From contig NZ_FQUP01000003.1 in assembly GCF_900129325.1 (NCBI RefSeq), positions 124,001 through 188,000 on the forward strand: DNA of 64,000 nt. The letters are read 5' to 3'. The first letter of the stretch is position 1. Every line of letters begins with the position of its first letter. The stretch comes from Kaistia soli DSM 19436 (GTDB lineage: Bacteria > Pseudomonadota > Alphaproteobacteria > Rhizobiales > Kaistiaceae). This document shows, one piece after another, positions 18,987 to 27,856 of this stretch. The translations under genes and the position numbers were made by a program. Under the pieces are notes generated by a model. That model ran no database searches. It saw only the letters and a program-made list of their open reading frames with translations, and was not told where the DNA came from.

Positions 18987-19825
18987 AAATCAGAACGCTC
19001 GCTCTTCTGCTCGCCGCGACGTCGGCCCTTGCCGGCTCGCAGGCTTTTGCCGCCACGCCCTACACGCCGGTTGTCGCCACCTATGACACGGCCGGTGCCG
19101 ATGATGCCGAGCTCAAGGCCTTCATCGATTCGCTGCAGAAGGCGATCGACGGCGGCGATGCCGCTTTCCTGAAGCTTCAGGTCGCCAAGGACCTTCTGAT
19201 CTACGCGCCGCCCGTCGGCTTCCCCGATGCCACGACACCCGGCCCTCTCGCCAATCCAGACAAGCATGAGGGCGAACAGCGGCTCGACGAGGCTGCAATT
19301 CTGATGGGTTCGGCGGATGTCGATTACACCCGCGATGATCTCGACAGCATGGTGATCGACCTGTTCGGCACGGCCATCGAGCCAAGGACGGTGGGCAAGT
19401 CCAAGATCGCCGGCGACCGGCTGTGCTCGCCCGCGGAACCGATCTTCGATCGCGACAAGGCGCTGGAGATGGCAGCCGCGGCCGATGTTCCGCCCGGGAA
19501 CCTGTGGATTCTGTCCGACAAGACGGACTTCCACGAGAAACCCGACGCCAAGTCGCCGGTCATCGAGACACTGCCGGCCAATTCGGTGGTTCCGTTCATC
19601 GAGGGCTCTGTCGACGTTCCTCCGGCGGATGGGGGTGCCACAGCGCCCGATACGAATGATGCCGAGGCCGCGGATGATGGCGGTTGGTATTCGGTCGCCC
19701 TGCCCTCGGGCAAGACCGGCTATGCCAGCGACGACGCCTCGCTCGGCTTCCAGGCGGTCAGCGTCTGCTACGGCAAGGTCGAAGGTCACTGGGCCGTGAC
19801 GGCCGTGATGGTGCCGAGTCTCTGA
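18983..19825 (+). CDS. Secreted protein with SH3-like domain, function unknown
   Basis: 280 residues. A clear Sec signal peptide ends at AQAFA-type cleavage (SQAFA before ATPY, about residue 23). The mature part has an acidic alpha-helical region (about 40-170). A C-terminal bacterial SH3-like fold (about 170-280) shows ILSDKTDFHEKPDAKSPVIETLPANS and WYSVALPSGKTGYA, interrupted by a Pro/Ala/Asp-rich insert. Such domains often bind peptidoglycan or proteins in the periplasm. It is translationally coupled to the VOC gene, an odd pairing of cytosolic and periplasmic products. Confidence 0.65.
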   Translation: MKIRTLALLLAATSALAGSQAFAATPYTPVVATYDTAGADDAELKAFIDSLQKAIDGGDAAFLKLQVAKDLLIYAPPVGFPDATTPGPLANPDKHEGEQRLDEAAILMGSADVDYTRDDLDSMVIDLFGTAIEPRTVGKSKIAGDRLCSPAEPIFDRDKALEMAAAADVPPGNLWILSDKTDFHEKPDAKSPVIETLPANSVVPFIEGSVDVPPADGGATAPDTNDAEAADDGGWYSVALPSGKTGYASDDASLGFQAVSVCYGKVEGHWAVTAVMVPSL

Positions 19826-19849
19826 GGGGCTCCAGCCATCGGCGTCGGC

Positions 19850-20182
19850 TCAATGAGCCGACGTCCGCGACATCAGGTTGACGATCATCACGCCGACAAG
19901 GATGAAGCCGATGCCGACGGTGCCCCAGGCGTCCGGCTTCTGGCCGAACACCGCCCAGCCGATGGCCGAGATCAACACGATGCCGATGCCGGACCAGACG
20001 GCGTAGGCGACGCCGATCGGGATCGCGCGGAGCGTCAGTGACAGGAAGTAGAAGGCGGTGACATAGCCGACGGCGACGACCAGAGATGGCCCGAGCCGCG
20101 TGAAGCCGTTGGAGGCCTTCAGCGACAAGGTCGCGATCGTCTCGGCGAAGATCGCAATTCCCAGAAAGAGATAGCTCTGCAT
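19850..20182 (-). CDS. Small multidrug resistance (SMR) family transporter
   Basis: 110 residues and four transmembrane helices, the same length as EmrE. The essential membrane Glu is E14 (IAIFAETIA). The [10 protein letters not shown] helix carries the Tyr/Trp pair used in substrate binding. It should act as a dimer exchanging protons for cationic drugs or guanidinium-like compounds. It follows the TetR-type regulator gene by 2 bp, so regulator and pump form one operon. Confidence 0.93.
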   Translation of the reverse strand: MQSYLFLGIAIFAETIATLSLKASNGFTRLGPSLVVAVGYVTAFYFLSLTLRAIPIGVAYAVWSGIGIVLISAIGWAVFGQKPDAWGTVGIGFILVGVMIVNLMSRTSAH

Positions 20183-20184
20183 GA

Positions 20185-20742
20185 TCAGGCGCCCTTCCGC
20201 GTCTGTTCCATAAGGCGGTCGCGCAGCCCTGCCCGATCGTCGGTTTCGAAGCCAAGAATGTCAGCCAACCACACGCCATCCGCCGCGAACCGGGCGAGTT
20301 GCAACGCATTGTCGCTGTCGGTCTCGACATGTTGGCCCAGCCGTCGCCGCAGCCATGCGGCCCAGGCGGTGCGGATCTGCGGATCGGCGATGGCGGATAT
20401 CCAGAGGCCCGCAAAAGGCGGGCTCTGATGGCGTTCGTCGGCGCGGAACACCGAGCCGATATAGGCGCGGGTGAAGCAACCATACCGCTCACCGTCTGCC
20501 GCGATCGCTTCGTCGATCTCGCGGTCGAGCTCGTCGAAGAGGCCCGCGAAGACCGCATCGACGAGGGCGGACTTGCTGCCGAAATGATGGAAGAACGCAC
20601 CCTTGGTGACGCCGGCCGCCGCGGCGACGGCGTTGACGCTGAGCCCTGCGACGCCCGCGTCCACGACCAGCGTGCGCGCGCAATCGAGCAGCGTGGCGCG
20701 GACCTGTTCTGGGTCTTTGGGTTTGCGATGAGCCTGCGACAT
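20185..20742 (-). CDS. TetR/AcrR family transcriptional regulator
   Basis: 185 residues from [10 protein letters not shown]. The N-terminal TetR helix-turn-helix (about residues 12-60) contains [33 protein letters not shown], and the C-terminal ligand-binding domain is all-helical. It is the first gene of the operon with the SMR pump. A perfect 20-bp palindrome lies 6 bp upstream of its start, and there is no clear Shine-Dalgarno sequence, so autorepression at this site is likely. Confidence 0.92.
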   Translation of the reverse strand: MSQAHRKPKDPEQVRATLLDCARTLVVDAGVAGLSVNAVAAAAGVTKGAFFHHFGSKSALVDAVFAGLFDELDREIDEAIAADGERYGCFTRAYIGSVFRADERHQSPPFAGLWISAIADPQIRTAWAAWLRRRLGQHVETDSDNALQLARFAADGVWLADILGFETDDRAGLRDRLMEQTRKGA

Positions 20743-20748
20743 GAACGA

Positions 20749-20768
20749 AACATACCGCGCGGTATGTT
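20749..20768. promoter_or_regulatory. Perfect palindrome, probable TetR-family operator
   Basis: Twenty bases of perfect dyad symmetry, AACATACCGC joined directly to its complement GCGGTATGTT, six bases upstream of the tetR-type start codon. Length and symmetry match operators of AcrR/TetR-type repressors. The site lies in the 94-bp divergent spacer to the CoA-binding protein gene and could affect both directions. Confidence 0.75.
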
Positions 20769-20836
20769 CGAGCGTCCAGCCTTGTGATTGAGGCGTTCGG
20801 GCCTCATCTGATGATTCCCGCATCAGGAGCTCACCG

Positions 20837-21274
20837 ATGACGATCGATCACGACCGCTATGATGATGACTATCTGCGTGACATCCTCGCGACGACGCAGA
20901 CAATCGCCATGGTCGGCGCCAGCCCGAAGCCCGATCGTCCGAGCAATGGCGTGCTCGCCTATTTGAATCGCGCGGGCTACGCGACCTATCCGGTCCACCC
21001 CGGACTTGCCGGCGGCACGATCCACGGACGGACGGTTGTGGCCCGGCTCGCCGACGTGCCGGTGCCGATCGACATGGTCGATGTGTTTCGGAATTCCGAT
21101 GCGATCCCGGCTTTGGTCGATGAGGTGCTGGCGCTCGATCCGCTCCCGAAGGTCGTCTGGCTGCAGCTTGCGATCCGCAATGATTCAGCGGCGGCGCGGC
21201 TCGAAGCGGCCGGGGTCAGGGTCGTGATGGACCGGTGTCCCGCAATCGAGCGGCCGCGCCTGCTAAGCCGCTGA
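20837..21274 (+). CDS. CoA-binding protein, YccU type
   Basis: 145 residues with a Rossmann-like CoA-binding fold: TIAMVGASPKPDRPSNGV near the N-terminus and a C-terminal RVVMDRCPAIERPR. These proteins bind CoA, but the role is not known. In many Alphaproteobacteria the gene sits directly before the O-acetylhomoserine sulfhydrylase gene, as here (137 bp upstream), which suggests a link with sulfur or methionine metabolism. Confidence 0.88.
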   Translation: MTIDHDRYDDDYLRDILATTQTIAMVGASPKPDRPSNGVLAYLNRAGYATYPVHPGLAGGTIHGRTVVARLADVPVPIDMVDVFRNSDAIPALVDEVLALDPLPKVVWLQLAIRNDSAAARLEAAGVRVVMDRCPAIERPRLLSR

Positions 21275-21410
21275 CGAGCGAGCACAAACGAGCCATTCGC
21301 GGCTAAAACGCGGAAAATCCTTCTTTGCCAGGCGCCATCGCTTCGCGCTATCGATAGAAAAAGTGCGCGGACCATCAGGTGCGCGAATGCGTCTGGCTTG
21401 GGAGGACAAG

Positions 21411-22691
21411 ATGGCTGAAGACAGGATTCCGGGATTTGCGACGCTCGCGGTACATGCCGGAGCGCAGCCAGATCCAACGACCGGCGCGCGGGTGACGCCA
21501 ATCTATCAGACGTCGTCCTTCGTGTTCGAGGACGTCGACCACGCCGCCGCCCTGTTCGGGCTGCAGGCCTTCGGCAACATCTATACCCGCATCGGCAACC
21601 CGACCAATGCCGTGCTGGAAGAGCGCGTCGCGGCGCTGGAAGGCGGCACCGCCGCACTCTCCGTCGCCTCGGGCCATGCGGCGCAGCTCCTCGTTTTTCA
21701 CACGCTCCTGACGTCGGGCGACGAGTTCGTCGCCTCCAAGAAGCTCTATGGCGGCTCGATCAACCAGTTCGGCAATGCGTTCAAAAGCTTTGGCTGGAAC
21801 GTTGTCTGGGCTGATCCGGACGACATCTCGTCCTTTGAGCGGGCAATCACGCCAAAGACCAAGGCGATCTTCATCGAGTCGATCGCCAATCCGGGTGGGA
21901 TCATCACCGACATCGCGGCGATCGCAGCCGTCGCCAAGCGGGCCAACGTGCCGCTGATCGTCGATAACACGCTGGCGACGCCCTATCTCTGCCGGCCGTT
22001 CGAGCATGGCGCCGACATCGTGGTGCATTCGCTCACCAAGTTCCTCGGCGGCCACGGCAATTCGATCGGCGGCATCATCGTCGATGGTGGTCGCTTCAAC
22101 TGGACGCGCGAGGGCCGCTATCCGAAGCTGTCCGCGCCGCTCGCCGAATATGGCGGCATCGTGCTCGCCGAGACCTTCGGCAATTTCGCCTTTGCCATTG
22201 CCTGCCGCGTGCTGGGCCTCCGCGATCTCGGACCGGCGCTGGCGCCGCAGAACGCATTCCTGATCCTCACCGGCATTGAGACGCTGCCGCTGCGCATGCA
22301 GCGCCATTCCGAGAACGCGCGCGCCGTAGCGGAATTCCTCGTCGATCATCCGGCAGTATCCTGGGTCAGCTATGCCGGCTTGCCGGGCGATCGGTACTAC
22401 AATCTCGCGAAGCGCTATGTGCCGAAGGGCGCCGGGGCCGTGCTGACCTTCGGCCTTGCGGGCGGCTACGAGGCGGGCATCAAGCTCGTCTCGTCGGTCA
22501 AGCTGTTCTCGCATCTCGCCAATATCGGCGACACGCGCTCGCTGATCATTCACCCGGCCTCGACGACGCATCGGCAGTTGTCCGATGCACAGAAGGTGCA
22601 GGCTGGCGCGGGTCCGGATGTGGTGCGTCTCTCGATCGGAATCGAGGACAAGGAAGACATCATCGCCGACTTGCAGCAGGCGCTCGGCTAA
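21411..22691 (+). CDS. metY: O-acetylhomoserine aminocarboxypropyltransferase (sulfhydrylase)
   Basis: 426 residues of the Cys/Met metabolism PLP enzyme family. Key parts are [35 protein letters not shown], and the PLP-binding Lys in [11 protein letters not shown]. It makes homocysteine (or methionine from methanethiol) from O-acetylhomoserine and sulfide. The ATG at 21411 follows a strong GGGAGGA ribosome-binding site, whereas the in-frame GTG at 21363 has none. I looked for a SAM riboswitch in the 136-bp leader and recognised none. Confidence 0.94.
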   Translation: MAEDRIPGFATLAVHAGAQPDPTTGARVTPIYQTSSFVFEDVDHAAALFGLQAFGNIYTRIGNPTNAVLEERVAALEGGTAALSVASGHAAQLLVFHTLLTSGDEFVASKKLYGGSINQFGNAFKSFGWNVVWADPDDISSFERAITPKTKAIFIESIANPGGIITDIAAIAAVAKRANVPLIVDNTLATPYLCRPFEHGADIVVHSLTKFLGGHGNSIGGIIVDGGRFNWTREGRYPKLSAPLAEYGGIVLAETFGNFAFAIACRVLGLRDLGPALAPQNAFLILTGIETLPLRMQRHSENARAVAEFLVDHPAVSWVSYAGLPGDRYYNLAKRYVPKGAGAVLTFGLAGGYEAGIKLVSSVKLFSHLANIGDTRSLIIHPASTTHRQLSDAQKVQAGAGPDVVRLSIGIEDKEDIIADLQQALG

Positions 22692-22710
22692 CCGCTGGCG
22701 CGGGGCGGGC

Positions 22711-23889
22711 TCAGGCAGCCTGCCCCGCCGACCAGCCTGATGACCACGCCCACTGAAAATTGTAGCCGCCGAGCCAGCCGGTGACGTCGACGACCTCACC
22801 GACGAAATAGAGGCCCGGCACGACTTTCGCCTGCATCGTCTTCGAATCGAGGCCCGCAGTATCGACGCCGCCAAGCGTCACCTCGGCGGTCCGATAGCCT
22901 TCCGAGCCGTTCGGTTTGACCCGCCAGTTGTTCACGGCGGCATCCACCGTCTTCAGCACCGCGTCAGAGCAGTCCGCAAGGTTTGGCCTCGCGCCGGACT
23001 CGTTCGCGATGAACTGCGCCAGCCGCTTCGGCATCTGCTCGGAGAGCAACGTCGCAACCTGCTGGCGCCCATTCGCGGCGCGAGCGGCCTTCAGCGCAGC
23101 GAGAACATCCATGCTGGGCAGAAGGGACAGGCCGATCGCCTCGCCCGGCCGCCAGTAGGATGAGATCTGCAGGATCGCCGGGCCGCTGAGACCGCGATGG
23201 GTGAAGAGCAGCGCTTCGTCGAACGATGTCTTGCCCGCGCGCGCGATGGCGTCGACGGCGAGCCCGGCCAGGGGTGCGGTCTTCTCGAGCAGCGCTGGCT
23301 CAAATGTCAGCGGCACCAGTCCCGGCCGGGTCTCGACGATGGCAAGGCCGAACTGCCGCGCGATGCGATAGCCGAAATCAGTCGCGCCCATCTTGGCGAT
23401 CGACAATCCGCCGGTGGCGACGACCAGCGACTGCGCTTCGACCGTTTCTTCCGGCAGGTCGATGCGATAGCCATCCGGACCATGCCCGACCGCGCCGACC
23501 GGGCAGCCAAGGCGCAGCGTGACGTCGCCGAACGCCATTTCGGCGATCATCATTTCGACGATCTGTCGCGCGGAGCCGTCGCAGAACAGTTGTCCGAGCT
23601 TCTTTTCGTGCCAGGCGATCTTGTGACGCTCGACCAGCGCGATGAAATCCTGCGGCCGGTAGCGTGACAGCGCCGAGATTGCGAAGCGTGGATTGGCCGA
23701 GATAAAATTTGCCGGCGCGGCGCCGACATTGGTGAAGTTGCAGCGGCCTCCGCCGGAGATACGGATCTTCTCGCCGGCCGTGCGCGCGTGATCGACGATG
23801 AGGACGCGGCGCCCCCGCTTGCCGGCCTCGGCGGCCGCCATCATGCCGGCGGCTCCGGCGCCGATGACGACGACGTCGAACCGCGTCAC
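22711..23889 (-). CDS. NAD(P)/FAD-dependent oxidoreductase, HI0933 (BaiN/RdsA-like) family
   Basis: 392 residues. The N-terminal FAD-binding GAGAAGMMAA (residues about 11-20) is followed by the family signature ISGGGRCNFTN. The C-terminal EVVDVTGWLGGYNFQWAWSSGW closes the FAD site. Members are flavoproteins of mostly unknown substrate; a few reduce steroid double bonds. The start overlaps the stop of the upstream pseudouridine synthase gene by 4 bp, making a three-gene coupled run with the methyltransferase. Confidence 0.92.
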   Translation of the reverse strand: MTRFDVVVIGAGAAGMMAAAEAGKRGRRVLIVDHARTAGEKIRISGGGRCNFTNVGAAPANFISANPRFAISALSRYRPQDFIALVERHKIAWHEKKLGQLFCDGSARQIVEMMIAEMAFGDVTLRLGCPVGAVGHGPDGYRIDLPEETVEAQSLVVATGGLSIAKMGATDFGYRIARQFGLAIVETRPGLVPLTFEPALLEKTAPLAGLAVDAIARAGKTSFDEALLFTHRGLSGPAILQISSYWRPGEAIGLSLLPSMDVLAALKAARAANGRQQVATLLSEQMPKRLAQFIANESGARPNLADCSDAVLKTVDAAVNNWRVKPNGSEGYRTAEVTLGGVDTAGLDSKTMQAKVVPGLYFVGEVVDVTGWLGGYNFQWAWSSGWSAGQAA

Positions 23890-24635
23890 GCGGGCCTCGG
23901 GGTGGCGAAGATGGCGTCGATCTCCGTCGGGCCGAGAATGCGAAACGCACCCGGCTCCAGGTCTCCGGGAAGAGCGAGCCCGCCCACGCGGTCACGATGC
24001 AGTGCGTCGACATGGTTGCCGAGCGCCGCGAACATCCGCCGAACCTGATGGTAGCGGCCCTCGTTCAGCGTCACGAAGCACTCTGTCGGCGAAAGCGTCT
24101 CCATCGCGACCGGAAGCAGCGGCTTTTCCTCGCCTTCGAGCATCAGCGTTCCCGCGGCGAGCGCCGCAGCCTCGCTGCCATCGAGCGGGCGAGCGAGCGA
24201 CACGCGATAGCGCTTCGGCACATGGCTTTTCGGGGCGATGATCCGGTGCAGCAACGCCCCGTCATCCGTCATGAGGATGAGGCCGGACGTCTCCTTGTCC
24301 AGCCGCCCGACCGTCGAGATGGCCGGGTCGCGCCGGCGCCAGCGCTCGGGCAGCAGACTGTAGATCAGCGGGCCGATATCCTTCTGCGAGCAGGTGACGC
24401 CGAGCGGCTTGTTCAGCATCAGGATGAAGCCGGGCGCCGGGTCGAGCGCCACACCTGAAACCGTCATGCGGGTCGCGAGGTCGGCGGTCACATAGACGCG
24501 CTGCGCCGGGTCGGTCTCGGCCTCGCCATCGAGGATCACGCGGCCGCCCTCGATCAGCGTCTGCACCTCGCGGCGCGAGCCATAGCCGAGATTTGCCAGC
24601 AGCTTGTCGAGCCTCGCGGTCGGCGCCTTGCTCAT
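23886..24635 (-). CDS. rsuA: RsuA-family rRNA pseudouridine synthase
   Basis: 249 residues. An N-terminal S4 RNA-binding domain (RLDKLLANLGYGSRREVQTLIEGGRV) is followed by the catalytic domain with the active Asp in VGRLDKETSGLIL, and later GRYHQVRRMFAALG. The architecture is that of RsuA, which modifies U516 of 16S rRNA; RluB, RluE and RluF are related alternatives. It lies between an RsmC-like rRNA methyltransferase and a flavoprotein, overlapping both by 4 bp, so the first two genes likely share a role in rRNA modification. Confidence 0.88.
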   Translation of the reverse strand: MSKAPTARLDKLLANLGYGSRREVQTLIEGGRVILDGEAETDPAQRVYVTADLATRMTVSGVALDPAPGFILMLNKPLGVTCSQKDIGPLIYSLLPERWRRRDPAISTVGRLDKETSGLILMTDDGALLHRIIAPKSHVPKRYRVSLARPLDGSEAAALAAGTLMLEGEEKPLLPVAMETLSPTECFVTLNEGRYHQVRRMFAALGNHVDALHRDRVGGLALPGDLEPGAFRILGPTEIDAIFATPRPA

Positions 24636-25543
24636 CGGATGGCCTCAAACAGTTTGTAGCCGTCGGCATCGCCGATGAGGCGGACCACCTTGAAGCTCGC
24701 CTTGAGCACGTCCTCATAGGGCAGATGCCGGTTTGCCGTCACGAAGGCACGGCCGCCGCGGCGCAGGCTGCCGGCGGCGCGGCGGATGAAGGCCTGGCCG
24801 AGCGCCCTGTCCTCTGCGCCGCCGTCATGGAAGGGGGGATTCATGACGATGAAATCGAGTGCCTCGGGCAATGCGGCCGTTCGCACATCGGCCCAGAGAA
24901 AGTTGGCGCGGGCGTCGACGACATTATGCTCGGCGCATTCGACGGCCCGGCGGTCGATGTCGACCAGCGTCAGCGATGTCACGAGCGGCGACGGCAACAC
25001 GGCGCGGGCCAGGATGCCGATGCCACAGCCCAGATCCGCGCCGCGGCCCTCGAGCAACGGCAGTACCTCGATCAGCGCGGCCGTACCGGGATCGATGCGA
25101 TCAAACGCGAAGACGCCGGGCTGGGACCAGAGCCCGAGTTCGGGGACAATGCGCGGCGCGCCATCGGCAATCGCTTCATCGATGCCTTCGAGCGGACGAT
25201 CAATCACGACCTCGCAGACGCGGTGATGCCGGCGGGGGGCAGAGGCGACGGCGAGCCCAAAGGCCTCGAGCTCCGCCACAAGGCGCGCGCCGCCCTTCTT
25301 CACAGGCGCCATCACCGTGAACCGCCCGCCCGGCGCCAGCGCCTTCAAGGCGAGCGCCAGCACATAGCGCCGCTCGATCGTCCCCGGAGGGGCCAGCATC
25401 GCCAGCGTGGCTAGGTCGTGGTCGCGCTCTTCGAGCTTCGCGGCGCCTGGCATCAGCGGCGAGAATTGCGCCGCGTCCTTCGCCACTTCGGCGAGTTCCG
25501 CGGGTGGCTCGCCATAAACACCCTGTTGCTTGCTGTCCGCCAT
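24632..25543 (-). CDS. Class I SAM-dependent methyltransferase, RsmC-like
   Basis: About 303 residues from MADSKQQGVYG. The N-terminal half is a degenerate methyltransferase-like domain (PGGRFTVMAPVKKGGARLVAELEAFG). The C-terminal half is the active domain with the SAM motif DLGCGIGILAR and the catalytic NPPFHDGG, which is typical of 16S rRNA m2G methyltransferases RsmC/RsmD. The two-domain build matches RsmC. An ATG at 25555 (MWRDM) is an alternative start. It is coupled by 4 bp to rsuA and divergent from recG. Confidence 0.82.
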   Translation of the reverse strand: MADSKQQGVYGEPPAELAEVAKDAAQFSPLMPGAAKLEERDHDLATLAMLAPPGTIERRYVLALALKALAPGGRFTVMAPVKKGGARLVAELEAFGLAVASAPRRHHRVCEVVIDRPLEGIDEAIADGAPRIVPELGLWSQPGVFAFDRIDPGTAALIEVLPLLEGRGADLGCGIGILARAVLPSPLVTSLTLVDIDRRAVECAEHNVVDARANFLWADVRTAALPEALDFIVMNPPFHDGGAEDRALGQAFIRRAAGSLRRGGRAFVTANRHLPYEDVLKASFKVVRLIGDADGYKLFEAIR

Positions 25544-25673
25544 GTCCCGCCACATCTGATCATCTTCGGGGTTCCTACCCCGCAACGGCGGATCGCGAAA
25601 GTCCCTGACAGCTCGGCGGCGGTCCGGGTTGCCGGAGCGGGCGTGGCCATGGATGTTGGGGGCAAGGAGAATC

Positions 25674-27791
25674 ATGCCGGCAATGCGTCCCGATATCCTC
25701 AATCCGCTGTTCCGCTCGGTCACGAGCCTTCCCGGAGTCGGGCCGAAGGTCGGTGAGATGATCAGCCGGCTGCTCGGCCTCAATGCTGCCGGCGAGCCGC
25801 CGCGGGTTGTCGACTTGCTGTTCCACATGCCGACCGGCGTCATCGACCGCCGCAAACAGCCCGGCATCGCTCTTTCGCCTGAGGGCGCGATCGTGACGCT
25901 TGCGCTTCGGATCGACCGGCATCAGCCGCCACCGCCGGGCAATCGCAAGCAGCCTTACCGCGTCTTCGGGCAGGACGAGACCGGCGAGATTGCGCTCGTC
26001 TTCTTCCACGCCGAGACGGCCTTTCTCGAACGCACCATGCCGGTCGGCGAGACGCGCTATGTCAGCGGCCGGGTCGAGTGGTTCAACGGCCGCCCGCAGA
26101 TGGTCCATCCGGATCATGTCGTCGATCGGGATGGCTTTGAAAAGCTGCCGATGATCGAGCCTGTCTATCCGATGACAGCGGGTCTCGCCCGCAAGACGTT
26201 GGCGCGCGCGATCCGCGGCGCAGTCGATAGCCTGCCGCATTTGCCCGAGTGGTTCGACGCTCCGCTGCTTGCCCAGCGGAGCTGGCCGGACTTCCACGAT
26301 GCGCTCGACGCCTCGCATACACCGCGTGGTGCGGAAGATCTGGCCGCAACAAGTCCGGCGCTGATGCGTCTCGCCTATGACGAGATTCTCGCCAGCCAGC
26401 TGGCGCTCGCCCTCACCCGCGCCAATCTTCGCCGTGCCTCCGGTCGTGCACGGGTCGGCGATGGCCGCATGCGCCATGCGATCGTGGAGGCCCTGCCTTT
26501 CAGCCTGACGGCGAGCCAGAGCCAAGCGATTGCCGAGATCGAGACGGACCTCGTGGCGCCGGACCGGATGCTGCGCCTCCTCCAAGGCGATGTCGGCTCC
26601 GGCAAGACGCTGGTGGCGCTGATGGCGGCCGCCATCGTCATCGAGAGCGGCGCGCAGGTCGCCCTGATGGCACCGACCGAACTGCTCGCGCGTCAGCACG
26701 CGAAATCGCTGGCGCCGCTCGCCGAGGCCGCAGGCATGCGCCTGGCGGTCCTGACCGGCCGGGAGAAAGGCCGCGAGCGCGTCACAATCCTCGAAAGGCT
26801 TGCAGAGGGCGCCATAGATCTCGTCGTCGGCACGCATGCCGTCTTTCAATCGGGCGTGGAATTTCGCGATCTGGGCCTTGCCGTCGTCGATGAGCAGCAC
26901 CGCTTCGGGGTGCATCAGCGTCTCGCGCTCGCCGGCAAGGGCGCTGCGACCGATATCCTTGTAATGACGGCAACGCCCATCCCGCGCACGCTGGTGCTGG
27001 CCGCCTTCGGCGACATGGACGTCTCCAAGCTCACGGAAAAGCCAGCCGGCCGGCGCCCTATCGAAACGCGCACCATTCCGCTCGAACGTCTCGACGAGGT
27101 CGTCGGGCGCATCGCGACCGCCATCGAAGGTGGCGCCAAGGTCTATTGGGTATGTCCCCTGGTCGAGGAGTCGGAGGAGGTTGACGCCGCAGCCGCTGAA
27201 GCCCGCTTCGCCGAGCTGCAAGCGACGCTGGGTGCTGCGGTCGGTCTCGTGCATGGCCGTATGAAGGCGGCGGACAAAGATGCTGCGATGCTGGCCTTCC
27301 AGCGCGGCGACACGCGGCTCCTCGTCGCGACGACCGTGATCGAGGTAGGCGTCGACGTTCCGGATGCAACCATCATCGTCATCGAGCATGCTGAACGCTT
27401 TGGCCTCGCGCAGCTCCACCAATTGCGCGGACGTGTCGGGCGCGGTTCGAAGCCGTCGACCTGTCTGCTGCTCTATCGCGGACCGCTCGGCGAGACGGCG
27501 CATGGCCGCCTCGCCATCATGCGGGAGACCGAGGACGGCTTCCGCATCGCGGAGGAAGATCTCCGCCTGCGCGGCGAGGGCGATCTGCTCGGCACCAAGC
27601 AGTCCGGCGTGCCGGGCTTCCGCATCGCCCGGTTCGAGGAGCACGGCGCGCTGTTCGAGATCGCGCGGCAGGATGCGCGGCTGATCGTCGAGCGCGACCG
27701 CGATCTCATCTCGGAGCGCGGCAAGGCCCTGCGGCTGCTGCTCTATCTCTTTGGCCGCGACGAAGCGATCCGCCTGTTGCGCGCCGGCTGA
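25674..27791 (+). CDS. recG: ATP-dependent DNA helicase RecG
   Basis: 705 residues. The N-terminal wedge/OB domain (about 1-240) contains SLPGVGPKVGEMISRL and the FGQDETGEIALVFF strand. Helicase motif I is GDVGSGKT, motif II VVDEQH (a DExH form), motif III VMTATPIPRTL, and motif VI QLRGRVGRG. RecG reverses stalled forks and branch-migrates Holliday junctions. The start at 25674 follows AAGGAGAATC; the in-frame sequence upstream has no RecG similarity. Confidence 0.97.
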   Translation: MPAMRPDILNPLFRSVTSLPGVGPKVGEMISRLLGLNAAGEPPRVVDLLFHMPTGVIDRRKQPGIALSPEGAIVTLALRIDRHQPPPPGNRKQPYRVFGQDETGEIALVFFHAETAFLERTMPVGETRYVSGRVEWFNGRPQMVHPDHVVDRDGFEKLPMIEPVYPMTAGLARKTLARAIRGAVDSLPHLPEWFDAPLLAQRSWPDFHDALDASHTPRGAEDLAATSPALMRLAYDEILASQLALALTRANLRRASGRARVGDGRMRHAIVEALPFSLTASQSQAIAEIETDLVAPDRMLRLLQGDVGSGKTLVALMAAAIVIESGAQVALMAPTELLARQHAKSLAPLAEAAGMRLAVLTGREKGRERVTILERLAEGAIDLVVGTHAVFQSGVEFRDLGLAVVDEQHRFGVHQRLALAGKGAATDILVMTATPIPRTLVLAAFGDMDVSKLTEKPAGRRPIETRTIPLERLDEVVGRIATAIEGGAKVYWVCPLVEESEEVDAAAAEARFAELQATLGAAVGLVHGRMKAADKDAAMLAFQRGDTRLLVATTVIEVGVDVPDATIIVIEHAERFGLAQLHQLRGRVGRGSKPSTCLLLYRGPLGETAHGRLAIMRETEDGFRIAEEDLRLRGEGDLLGTKQSGVPGFRIARFEEHGALFEIARQDARLIVERDRDLISERGKALRLLLYLFGRDEAIRLLRAG

Positions 27792-27856
27792 TTACGCCTC
27801 GCCTCGGCCGCGATTTACGGGTAGGCGTTTGGCTCCCGCCGAACCGTTCGAGCGTC

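Noticed and set aside
21275-21410. SAM-II or other SAM riboswitch before metY
   Set aside because: Alphaproteobacterial met genes often have one, but I could not match the conserved pseudoknot segments; only short weak repeats are present.
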